From Marsupella aquatica (Eukaryota > Marchantiophyta), in NCBI GenBank assembly GCA_973895155.1, contig OZ316891.1, forward strand, positions 8,742,001 to 8,806,000: DNA of 64,000 nucleotides, in the 5' to 3' direction. Under the pieces are notes generated by a model that did no database searches, had not been told where the DNA came from, and saw only the letters and a list, made by a program, of their open reading frames with translations. A program made the translations under genes and the position numbers. Numbering within the stretch: the stretch's first letter is position 1; each line of letters begins with the position of its first letter. Positions 10,159-19,055 of this stretch are shown one piece after another.

Positions 10159-13100
10159 TGCGCACCCCATTATTTTCAGCTACAGACATGCTGAACTTGG
10201 GAGTTGGTCCTGCAGAAGTGTTCAGATTGGCAGCTACACTCTGTGAGGACACTCCAGTTGTTGCTTCCCATGCAAAAGCAGCTTGCAGTGTTGAAGCTGT
10301 GAAGACCATGCCACCTACGGCTACTAGCGAGACCTGGCATGCAGCAACAGCGAGGTTGGTGGATTTACCAGCACGCCCTGCATTTGAGAGGACTAGGTTT
10401 AAACCTAGTGTTGTGTCATTGGATAATCGGAGTGGTATCTTCCGATTAGTTGGGTCTACTGGAGCCATATACCAGCTAGAGAGAGTGTTACTGGATACTG
10501 GTGCTCAGCCCTTGATGTTGGGTAAGTCTGCGGTACGAGGATTGGCATTGCGTCCAGATGATCTGGAGGAGTGTCCCTTTCCTATTCAGACTTCATTGGG
10601 GGGACCTACACCCACACAGCACATCACCAGACGACCACTTGAATTGAGGATTCAGGAGGGTCATGCCAAGGATAGCTCCCACATACGAGCGCGAGCTATT
10701 TTGACTAAGGCCAAGTCCTATGACGTGTTGGTGGGATGTACAGTGTTGTACCCCATGGGATTTATTCTTGATTTTTTGGATGAATCAGTGTCATACAGAC
10801 CTGATTGGCAGTCAGGAGATGCTCGATTGAGCAGGTTGCCAGTGCAATTTAGTGGACCTGTGGGAGGCCCTAAACCCACACTATTGTCTTTGGCAGCCTT
10901 CAGTGGTGTGATCACTGGTCCTGATGATTTGATGAAGGGTAATGCACATGCAGCAGATGTTCCATCAGTGGAGGAGTCACATGAGGAGCAGATGGTGCGA
11001 AGGAGCAACTTGGATTGGGATGATCCCAATCCAACTAGTGTTGTGCCACCAGTATGGGGTACTACACAAGCCTTGCCGCAGAGGGCAACACAATTGGTAC
11101 ATGATGCATGGCGTCATGCTTTTACACCACAGTCAAGAGCAAAGAAATCTCCTACAGGTGGACCAGTGACTCTTTCACCATTGGATACCACTCCTATTGC
11201 ATGGCAGTATCCACCAGAGGGTATTTGTTTGCTTGATCTATTTGGTGGAATTAGCACTGGATTGGCTACTATTCTTCAGGCAGGAATTCCTGTGCGTCGA
11301 TACTTGTATGTGGAGACAGATGAGACAACACGGAGAGTCTCATTGCGCCATGTGGCTATGTTGGTAGACCGTTATCCACAGTTGTTGCCAGTGGATGTTG
11401 TTCGTGGCTATTAGCATGCATTGCCGGCTGATATTTCATTGCTGGGGGCGGATCATTTGGATCGCGTTGGCCCCATTGATTTGGTGATTGCTGGTTGGTC
11501 ATGTCAAGGCCAATCAAGAGCTGGAGTTGGACATGGACTTCATGATCCACGCTCTGCATTATTTTGGGAGATGTTACGGGTATTGCGTCATCTCCAGTTA
11601 CACCAAACACATTCCCCTGCCTATATTTTGGAGAATATGCCACTATTGGGTGATGAGCGTCATCGACTTGTTGCTAGTGTTCATCAGGTCAGATCTTGGA
11701 TTGGACCTGCTGTATTATTGGATGCTGCACGTATGGGTTCTCGTGCACATCGTCCACGCTTGTGGTGGACTAATTTGTTACCTTGTGAAGTGTTGAAGCG
11801 AGCATTTGATAGCATTCCTCGCTCAGCATCCTTGGTGGTGGATGATATTTTGGATCCAGGGCGTTGTGCACAACATGTGACCCAGTCTGACATATCTCCA
11901 TTGGCAGTGGTCAATGTAGTTGGTCGTCCGCATTGTGCATTACCCACTTTTGTGAGCCATTCTACTTCATATGCATTTAGAGCAGGTGGGCCTGGACTTG
12001 TATGGGATACAACGCTACAGCAATTAGTGGAGCCTACTACTGATGAAAGAGAGCGTGCTATGGGATTTTTGACAGGCACTACTGCAGTTGCCTCGGTGTC
12101 AGAGAGTTCACGCCGCCAAGTCCTTGGTCAAGCCATGGATTTGAATTGCTTGACTTGGATTATCAGCTTGGGAGTAGTTGAACAGTTGCGGATGCGCTCT
12201 GCTGGTGTTACTGATCGTCCATTAGTGAGCTTGCGGTCCACTGAGACAATGATGACCACAGCTGGGGGCGAGCATGCAGTCCATGGACCTATGGCAGGAT
12301 TGGCCCAGGCTGGACAGATTGTTGAGCAGGAAGGGACTGCTCAATCTATTGCTAAATAGCAATCATTGGCTATCTCTTCTACCCTACAAAAAGATATTAG
12401 GGATCTGGTGAAGAGTTGGGAGCCACAGATTGGTCCTAAGTTGACAGGGGAGGAGAGACGTCGCATGCATCGATTCTTGAAGAGTTACTGGAATTGTTTT
12501 GCATTCAGCATGAAGGATTTGGGGACATTGAAGGGCCCTGGTATTCAGATTGAATTGGCTAGTGATGCGCCAATCTTTCGTAGACCATATCGTTATAGTG
12601 ACATGGAAAGAGCTCTGATTCAGAGTAGAACTCAGGATTTGTTGGAGGCTGGTTTGGTGGAGATCTCATACGGGGAGTATGCATCTGCCACAGTGATGCC
12701 AGCCAAGAAGGATGTGCATGGTAATTACACGGATAGGCGTATGTGTGGTGATTACCGACCTATTAATCGTCAGACAAAATTTGATCGATATGCCATGCCC
12801 ACACCTGAGGAGATCTTTGATGCAATGGGGCATGCAAAGGTTTTTAGTTCATTGGATCTGAGGGCAGGGTACCATCAGCTTCCAATCAGACATTCTGACA
12901 GGTCCAAGACAGCATTCTGGGGAATTGATTCTTATGGCAAGGATCGTTTGTATCAGTGGTTGTTCTTACCATTTGGGTTGAAGAATGCACCTGCTGAGTT
13001 CCAGAGAGTCATGGATCGAATCCTTGCAGGTTTGGATTTTGTCAGATGTTATATTGATGATATTTTGGTTTATTCTTCTACTGTGGAAGAACATCAACGA

Positions 13101-15485
13101 CACTTGCAGATTGTGTTTGAGAGATTGAGGGAACATGGATTGAAGCTCCATCCCGGCAAGTGTAAGTTCTTCCAAGAACAGATTGAGTATTTGGGCCACA
13201 CTATATACCCAGGGGGATTGGGTGTACAATAGACTAAAGTGGAGGCCATTACACAGATTCCTCGTCCTACTGATGTGAGTAGAGTTCGTGCATTCTTGGG
13301 ATTGGCGAGCTACTATAGGAGGTATGTTAAAGGATTTAGCCAGCTTGCTAAACCTTTGACCATACTCACTAAGTTGGATCAGGAATGGATTTGGGGTGAT
13401 GATCAGGAGCATGTCTTTCAGGAGTTGAAAGAAAGATTGGCATCATCCCCTATTTTGAGAAGACCCATTTCAGGGAGACCATTTCAGCTACACACTGATT
13501 GGAGTGGAGTAGGACTTGGAGCAGTGCTGACTCAGAAAGATGATGAAGGACATGACTTTGTTGTGGCATATGCCAGTAGATCAAACAATTTAGCAGAGGC
13601 TAAGTATAGCTCTTATGAGGGAGAGTGTTTGGCAGCAGTGTGGGCTGTGGCACACTTCCGCTGTTACTTGTTTGGTAATCCTTTCACTTTGATCACTGAT
13701 CATCAGCCTCTCAAGTGGTTAATGGAGTTTGACAAGCTTACAGGGAAGCTTGCACGATGGGCATTGTTGTTATAGGAGTATGATTTCCAGGTGGTGCATA
13801 GGCCTGGAAAGGTGAATTTGGATGCAGATGGGTTGAGCCGCAATCCATGTACCAGTCAGGAGGATGAGACTGGAGCTAGATGGCATGATGAGTCAGATAA
13901 GGAGATGGTGTCAGGATGGCATGCATCTGCCTTCCTTTGTTGGGTTCCAGCATGCAGTGGTTCTGTGGACTCTACTTCATTGGATGAAGCAGATGATGAG
14001 TCTTCAGATGTGGATGTTGGTGAGGTAACTTTTGGACAGCAAGATATTCACAATGATGTGAAAGTGTTGGAATATCTGCGCAGTGGTTCTATTGTTGGCA
14101 GTATTGATGCCAAGGAACGTGACAGGGTTCTACAGAGAGCCAAGAGGTTTCGATGGGAAGGAAGCCATCTTTTGAGAGTACTACGTGATGGTAAGGTATT
14201 GGTGGTACCAAAACCATCACAACGAGTACATTTGGTGCGACATGCGCACGAGGAGTTAGGGCACTTTGGTGTCAAGCGCACTTATAGCTTGCTGCAGACA
14301 CAGTATTGGTGGCGTGGTATGCACACTCATGTCCAACAACTGATAGCTAAGTGTGTGGTATGTGATCGAGTGAGGGCATCATTTAATGCTCCCACTCCCC
14401 AGTTGCATCCATTGCCAATCATGGGTTTGGGGTACAGATGGAGTTTGGACTTTGCTGGTCCATTGCCTCTCACCCAACGATATAACCGTTATGTTTTGGT
14501 TATGGTGGAGCACTTCTCCAAGTGGATTGAACTAGTGGCATTGCCAGATAAAGCTAGTGGAGGAGTGGCTACCACATTTCTGGATCGAGTACTTAGTCAC
14601 TTTGGAGCACCAGCTGAGGTGTTGACTGATCAGGGCACGGAATTCCGTGGAGATTTTGAGGGTTTGTGTGAGCAAGCTCTGATTGACCATCGTACTACTT
14701 CTCGCGATCATCCTGAGGCAGATGGATTGGCAGAGAGAGTTGTACAAACTGTGAAGAGAGGATTGCGCAAGTATGGCTTATAGGTTGGTCATTTGGGAGA
14801 CTGGGATCTCCAACTACCTTGGTTAGCTATGGGCTACCGTTTCAGTCGACAAGCATCACTTGCATCCTTCTCACCCTATTTCTTGCTCTATGGTAGAGAG
14901 CCAGATTTGCCAGCGGCTATTTGTCGTGATGTTGCAACTGTTGTGGATTTGGATGATCCAGATATTTGGATAAAGGTTTGTTCAGAGAGGGCACGAGTTT
15001 TTGAGAGAGTCATGCCCATGGCCTTTGACAACCTTGCTATTGCCCAACATCGTGATACTTTGCGATATGCTACTATTTGTGGAGGAGGTTATCGCACGAA
15101 GATTAGGAGATTTCATCTTGGCGATTATGTTTATTTGCAGCAGATAGCACCAACAACGCTTGATGTGACCGCAGGGCGGACAATCTTGCGTGTGCGTGAA
15201 GTGTTGCCTTCTGGAGTCCTTATGTTGGAAGGGCGTGATGGTATGGTTTGGAAGGATCACATGCGTAATTGTGCGCCATGTCACCTTCCAAACATTGATG
15301 GCATTGTGGATCCAAGCTTGGCACATGTTCGTGCTAGCTTGAAGTGTATGTTGTGTGGGTCTGCTCAGGAAGCAGCTACTATGTTGATTTGTGATAGGTG
15401 TTCTAGAGGATGGCACATGTCGTGTTTGACACCACCCTTGCACATGATTCCTAGTGGATCATGGTTTTGTCCTCAATGTCGGTGA
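10113..15485 (+). CDS. gypsy Pol: protease-DNMT-RT-RNase H-integrase-PHD (five in-frame TAG codons)
   Basis: A single frame, open from 10113 to TGA at 15483-15485 (about 1,790 codons), interrupted only by TAG at 11412, 12357, 13230, 13773 and 14781; there is no TAA, no TGA and no frameshift. It lies in the -1 frame relative to Gag, overlapping it at 10113-10158, so a -1 frameshift or internal start would be needed; I see no clear slippery heptamer. Domains in order: aspartic protease with DTGA (10494-10505), DNMT3/DRM-type methyltransferase (about 11214-12180), reverse transcriptase with YIDD (13050-13061), RNase H (about 13480-13730), HHCC plus DDE integrase (about 14220-14770), GPY/F-like module (about 15095-15290), PHD finger (15345-15479). 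The methyltransferase between protease and RT and the C-terminal PHD are not part of ordinary gypsy polyproteins. Confidence 0.9.
11214..12180 (+). other. C5-cytosine DNA methyltransferase domain (DNMT3/DRM type) inside pol
   Basis: Motif order matches the DNMT3/DRM class: motif I LLDLFGGISTGL (about 11229), the SAM-binding loop; motif IV as AGWSCQGQS with the catalytic cysteine at codon 11502-11504; motif VI as LENMP (about 11628-11642); motif VIII as AHRPRLWWTN (about 11745), close to the AHRARYFWGN form of DNMT3; a variable region (target recognition); then motifs IX-X with RERAMGFL (about 12048) and RRQVLGQAMDLN (about 12114). The residue before the catalytic Cys is Ser where the family has Pro. 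A TAG at 11412-11414 lies between motifs I and IV, so translation of the domain would require readthrough. In the family the enzyme transfers methyl from S-adenosylmethionine to cytosine C5. Activity here is inferred only. Confidence 0.9.
12366..13775 (+). other. reverse transcriptase and RNase H domains of pol
   Basis: Typical Ty3/gypsy RT: RRPYRYSDMERALI, MCGDYRPINRQT, FSSLDLRAGYHQLPI, LPFGLKNAPAEFQRVMD, then CYIDDILVYS with the catalytic Asp pair at 13056-13061. The segment ends with GHTI and, after TAG 13230-13232, resumes with the connection region (KVEAI, RAFLGLASYYRRYVKGFS). RNase H follows with the LHTDWSG and GECLAAVWAV motifs and ends ITDHQPLKWL. TAG 13773-13775 replaces a position that in many gypsy elements is Gln, before the EYDFQVVHRPGK stretch. 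All catalytic residues I can see are intact. Confidence 0.92.
13791..15300 (+). other. DDE integrase with HHCC zinc finger and GPY/F-like module
   Basis: The HHCC finger is visible as HAHEELGHF followed by KCVVC about 30 residues later (about 14240-14370). The catalytic core has Asp in WSLDFAGP (about 14445), Asp in LTDQGTEF (about 14623) and Glu in ADGLAERVVQT (about 14725): the DD35E pattern. TAG 14781-14783 interrupts shortly after the Glu, at a position I infer was Gln. The C-terminal part (RFHLGDYVYLQQ ... RVREVLPSG) resembles the GPY/F module. The integrase confirms that the element is not a tyrosine-recombinase (DIRS/Ngaro) element despite its split-repeat ends. Confidence 0.9.
15345..15479 (+). 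other. PHD finger at the C-terminus of pol
   Basis: The last 45 residues have the complete Cys4-His-Cys3 pattern: CMLC, CDRC, WHMSC with the His, and WFCPQC, with the Trp two residues before the penultimate Cys that is a hallmark of PHD fingers. The stop (TGA) follows one residue after the final Cys. PHD fingers commonly read the histone H3 tail. At this position chromoviruses carry a chromodomain, so a role in targeting integration is plausible but inferred. Confidence 0.88.
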
Positions 15486-15660
15486 TGCCGACTAGTTATC
15501 ATTTGTGTTCTTGTGGAAGATATAGATTGCAGGTAGGTGATCGATGGGGCTCACTTGCACCCGGCCTCCTGATCTTCGCACCTAAAAAGGTGTATATTAA
15601 CCTTGTAGAACTCATGGCTAGCTAGAGTTAGGGGACCTCACTCCCAGCTAGGGGGGCGAT
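15486..15660 (+). other. gypsy 3' untranslated segment with polypurine tract
   Basis: A short non-coding stretch between the pol stop and the A segment. It ends in a G-run (AGGGGGGCGA, 15650-15659) directly before TGTGGG at 15661. This is where a polypurine tract that primes plus-strand DNA should sit, implying that in replication the repeat begins with A (U3) and continues into B. Confidence 0.7.
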
Positions 15661-16261
15661 TGTGGGTTTTAGGCATGTGGACATTGGTTCCATTTGTACT
15701 CCATTCTCTTATGTTCGTGTTAGTGGATTGTGACTATGTTTGAATATGTGTGACAAGCGATGTATGTTGTGTAGCGATGTGTATGCGCACGACAGCTGTC
15801 ACACCATTTAGAGTGGTAGTAAAGTATATCGTACTATCTAGGATATAGAGGTTTTGTATGTGTGCTATATGAGCACTTTGTGTTTAGTTTGAGTTGGTGT
15901 GAGGGATAGTTATCCCCTTGTGTTGGCTCAAAGGCCTCATCTTTCAATGTTGAGCCTTTGAGCATGAGCTTGGTGGCTATGGTGTGGCTGACCAGGTTGT
16001 GTGCATGTAACGTGGATTCCTTGAAGCACAAGGTGCGTTGGGCTTGACATATATGTGTGATTGAGTCGGACGGGATCGATGTTGGATTAGCACTGATCGT
16101 TGTTCGATTTCATCCAGAAAAGATTATTGTGGGTTTTGGGCATGTGGACATTGGTTCCATTTGTACTCCATTCTCTTATGTTCGTGTTAGTGGATTGTGA
16201 CTATGTTTGAATATGTGTGACAAGCGATGTATGTTGTGTAGCGATGTGTATGCGCACGACA
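15661..16261 (+). repeat. right terminal repeat complex, A-B-A
   Basis: A (15661-15794, TGTGGG...GACA), two bases GC, B (15797-16126, TGTC...GATTA), one base, then A again (16128-16261). The A copies align at offset 467 with one difference (A at 15671, G at 16138). The A-B junction is the perfect palindrome GACAGCTGTC (15791-15800). The B-A junction reads GATTAT/TGTGGG, lacking the CA that follows B on the left side of the element. An A-B unit plus an extra A is what a two-LTR circle would give if opened between A and B. Confidence 0.88.
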
Positions 16262-16971
16262 AAAGGAAGGTGGAGTTGGTCTTATAATATCTTTTGAAAA
16301 TCAAGTGCACGCCTTGGCTGCTAGATTCATCATGTTCGCGTTGTCGGAAGGTTCTCATCCTTTACAGCTGCTATTAAGATCTTGAATTCTCACTCTTTCA
16401 ACTCATCGGTGGGGAGTAGAGGATTATTCTTGGATTTTTCACCCTTGTCGGACTCTGCCATCTTCGGGGAATTTGGAAAATCATTTGTAGATCCTGGAAT
16501 AAGCTGAAAATACTTCTGGAACCTACTATACCTGATAATATTTACTCCAGCCTGGATATCTCACTTTGGTCGCCATCGATTAATCATCTGGAGTTTTGTA
16601 AGGCAGGGTGTAAAACTAATCCGCAACGACATCTACGTTCGATTGGTCTTAAGTGTTGGGGAGATTTGATTCCTATCACTAGGATCCCCATTACATGGGA
16701 GTCAATGATTGATATGGGTGCATTACCACGGGAGAAAGATGCTTTCCTAGCCATTCTGGCCAATGCTCAGATACCACTTTGTCACATGGATCACTCGATG
16801 GTGGAGAAATCTGTGTTGATTTCCTCTATTCTTGTCAGGGAAGGTAATACTGTTTGGGAATACCTTATTCCTAATCATCAGATGCAGGATTGCTGGAGGT
16901 TAGAAGATCTTTGACAGGATCCAACGCACACGTACATTATTCAGGATGGAATGTTATGTAAGATTGATAAT
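16262..16971 (+). pseudogene. LINE ORF2, segment downstream of the gypsy insertion
   Basis: It resumes the LINE protein with KEGGVGLIISFENQVHALAA from 16263, the conserved sequence following the RT domain in plant L1 elements. A TGA near 16381 and further stops and frame changes follow; from about 16650 another frame (GDLIPITRIPITWESM...) is open to a TGA at 16912-16914. The segment ends at TTGATAAT (16964-16971), the left copy of the MITE target duplication. Confidence 0.8.
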
Positions 16972-17300
16972 CTCGGGGGGGTCACTATATGGAGGGCCAT
17001 ACATCGCGTGCGACGTTTTAGGGTTTGACCCCCCTAACTTATAAGTGAAAATTATTTTTTTGCAAAGCCCTTTCTTTCTTTAAATTTTGTCATTTTTTAT
17101 TAAAAAACCCCTAAAAACTTTAAAGAAAGTATTTTTTGCAATTAAATAGGCCTATGTGTTCTTTAAAGTCGACCAGTCAATAAAACATGCCCTATGTGTT
17201 CTTCCACCAAACTTTGGAAGTCTTCCGCCACACCCATTTAAATGGGCCTATACTTCGTCGCACGTGATGTGCCACTTCCATGGAAGTGACCCCCCCTGAG
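16972..17300. mobile_element. hAT-like MITE inserted in the LINE
   Basis: 329 bp with near-perfect terminal inverted repeats: CTCGGGGGGGTCACT at the left, and at the right the reverse complement of CTCAGGGGGGGTCACT, differing by one extra base. It is flanked on both sides by the identical octamer TTGATAAT (16964-16971 and 17301-17308). An 8-bp duplication is the hAT superfamily signature. The interior is AT-rich and non-coding. Removing the element and one octamer rejoins the LINE frame around its C-terminal region. Confidence 0.88.
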
Positions 17301-17308
17301 TTGATAAT

Positions 17309-18300
17309 GCTCAGATTTCTGGGGATGTTTTACACAACATGGTGTTGGGCTTATCTAAGAGCTGGCGTACACATAAGATCGGTGTGGGATTGAAAGGCGC
17401 TTACAAGTCTGAGGTTGGAATTTCCAATCGATACCGGTGGAAAGATGGTAAATATTTTTTTTATGCAAATACAGCTAGTATTCGAAAGATGTTACTTAAG
17501 CATTCATCGGGAAGTCTGATTGGCTATAACAAGTGGAGGATGGAAATTCGTGGGGTACCGGATGTTAGTAAGGTCTGGAGTGGAATCTGGAAAGCATATC
17601 GGGAGGAAAAGATCAATCACTTCCTTTGGCAAATTGTGCATCGTCTTTTAGCTACGAAGCATTATATTGGTTGACGGTCTGTTAGATACTTAGAGGATGG
17701 TACCATGATTCCATTTACTCGTGATGATGCCGCATGGTGGTGTTCTCGCTGTGATCTACGTTCTCATGAGGACATCCTCCACTGCCTCTGGTCATGTCTG
17801 TTTTCTCAGAAGCTTTGGGTTTGGATCTTTTCTATTATGCAGCATGCTGCTGGGCCGAATGTTGCCATCTTCCATTTCGAGGTTGTTCATGTCTTTCTTA
17901 GTGCAGCACTTCCATGTAACTGTGGTATTCCTCTTAAGATATGGCACATCATTAGAGGAATAGCCATATGGCAGATTTGGAAAGCTCGTTGCACCTTGGA
18001 GAAAGAAGCAGTTATTTTCTCTCTCTTGCATCCAGTGCAAGATCTGGTCTGAGATCCGTTTATGTTTACGGATTATTTGGCAGAATGGTTGGAGAAACCA
18101 TATGGAGAAAGGTGGCTGTTGGCAGGAGTTGGTTGGCAAGATGAAAAGAGACTTGGGTCGTGCAATGGTGGCATTTATGAGTTGGTGGACCAATGCATTA
18201 TTGTTGACTACCGCCCACTATGGGCCTTTGATCCTCCTTGAGATCTTTTTGTACGAGTCTTTTGGATTCACTTGTCGTTTTGCTGTGATCCTGGACTGAT
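17309..18300 (+). pseudogene. LINE ORF2 C-terminus with zf-RVT-like zinc-binding domain
   Basis: Open segments 17339-17674, 17705-18052 and a further frame to about 18240 encode a WRMEIRGVPDVSKVWSGIWK-type stretch, then NHFLWQIVHRLLATKHYIG and, about 35 residues on, CSRC...EDILHCLWSC, the pattern of the reverse-transcriptase zinc-binding domain of plant LINEs. TGA at 17672-17674 and 18050-18052 stand where Trp would fit, consistent with G-to-A change. The 3' untranslated part continues to about 18645. Confidence 0.75.
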
Positions 18301-19034
18301 TAGCTTAGTTTCTTTCGGACTTTCTATGGCAATTAGTTAATCCGTTAGTTGGATTTTCCCCGGTTTATAGATGCTCAGATCTTGGTTTTTGACTAGATCT
18401 CTTCCTGTTCGCCGGGCTGAGTGGGCCCTCATCTTTGCTTTAGCTGCTTAGCTGGTTTCCCTGAGTTTGTTTCTCAGGTTACTCCCCTGTTTAGTTTACT
18501 CTTGTCTCCTTTCCCTCTTGGCCGAATGTGTTTGGTCTTGTTGTGGATTTTGGCCTCTGTTCCTCTTTTTGAATCTGGCCTGTGACTCCCTGATTTATTG
18601 GGTTTTACTTTTCGTATAAGTAAAGTGCTCCTTTCAAGAAAAATAAAATGTAAATGTTCTCATATATATATATTTATATATATAATCAAACTACTGTAGT
18701 CCAATCCCATTCCTCTACATAACTACAGTGCATAGAAGAAGTCATTTTTGTCCAAGATATCTTTATGGAAAAGAAATGACGTGAAAGATATCCTTACATA
18801 AAGGAGGTTATTGCGCTAATGATGTCAACTAGAAAATTGTTGCAAGAAAGAAGTGTTTCCCTAATTGTGCAAAAGATGATGTGGGAAAATGGAGCAAACA
18901 AACTTAACGAAGTGTCATTGAGCCAAGGTGTAGATGTCTTTGCAAGACAAGTAACAATTACTATGGGGTCCAAGTATAATCATGCAATGCATTTTTCCTC
19001 CTTTCCCTCCCCCTTCTCTCACCCTGCCCCCCAG

Positions 19035-19055
19035 CACACACACACACACACACAA
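19035..19055. repeat. (CA)n microsatellite
   Basis: About ten CA dinucleotides in tandem. No coding context. Confidence 0.95.

Larger units (their letters stand above)
6534..16261 (+). mobile_element. Ty3/gypsy retrotransposon encoding a DNA methyltransferase and a PHD finger
   Basis: A 9,728-bp insertion in the LINE reverse transcriptase. Ends are TGTC (6534) and GACA (16258-16261), a TG...CA pair with 4-bp inverted termini. Flanks are AGAAG (6529-6533) and AAAAG (16261-16265, sharing the last A), consistent with a 4-5 bp target duplication carrying one substitution. Gene order is leader, gag with two zinc knuckles, aspartic protease, C5-cytosine methyltransferase, reverse transcriptase, RNase H, DDE integrase with HHCC and GPY/F-like parts, and PHD finger. 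That RT-RH-INT order is Ty3/gypsy. The repeats are arranged B (6534-6863), internal, A (15661-15794), B (15797-16126), A (16128-16261), not as two identical LTRs. The copies differ by 3/330 and 1/134, all transitions, so the insertion is young. Coding is interrupted only by TAG codons. Confidence 0.93.
1100..18645 (+). mobile_element. plant L1-type LINE, decayed, interrupted by a gypsy element and a MITE
   Basis: A non-LTR retrotransposon on the plus strand, recognised by domain order: CCHC-knuckle ORF1-like protein (about 1666-3814), apurinic-type endonuclease (3840-4660), reverse transcriptase (about 5290-6533), then, after the gypsy insertion, the C-terminal part (16262-16971) and a zf-RVT-like zinc-binding region (17309-18052). 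The 3' end has the short A-rich tail usual for plant LINEs at about 18635-18645. The body is split at 6533/16262 and 16971/17301; the reading frame of the conserved motif (Pro-Lys-Lys / Glu-Gly-Gly-Val-Gly) rejoins across the gypsy insert. It carries many frameshifts and stops and a changed catalytic residue, so it is a dead copy. The 5' boundary is approximate. Confidence 0.85.

Noticed and set aside
10079-10468. 129-codon minus-strand frame opposite the Gag-Pol junction
   Set aside because: It lies antisense to well-supported coding sequence and resembles no family.
9550-14783. TAG read as glutamine throughout the host nuclear code
   Set aside because: The protease inhibitor at 32846 ends in TAG at the family-typical C-terminus, and the other retroelement at 37642 also ends in TAG, so TAG acts as a stop here.
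6534-16261. Classification as a DIRS/Ngaro element because of split direct repeats
   Set aside because: Pol has an HHCC and DDE integrase and no tyrosine recombinase; RT-RH-INT order is Ty3/gypsy.
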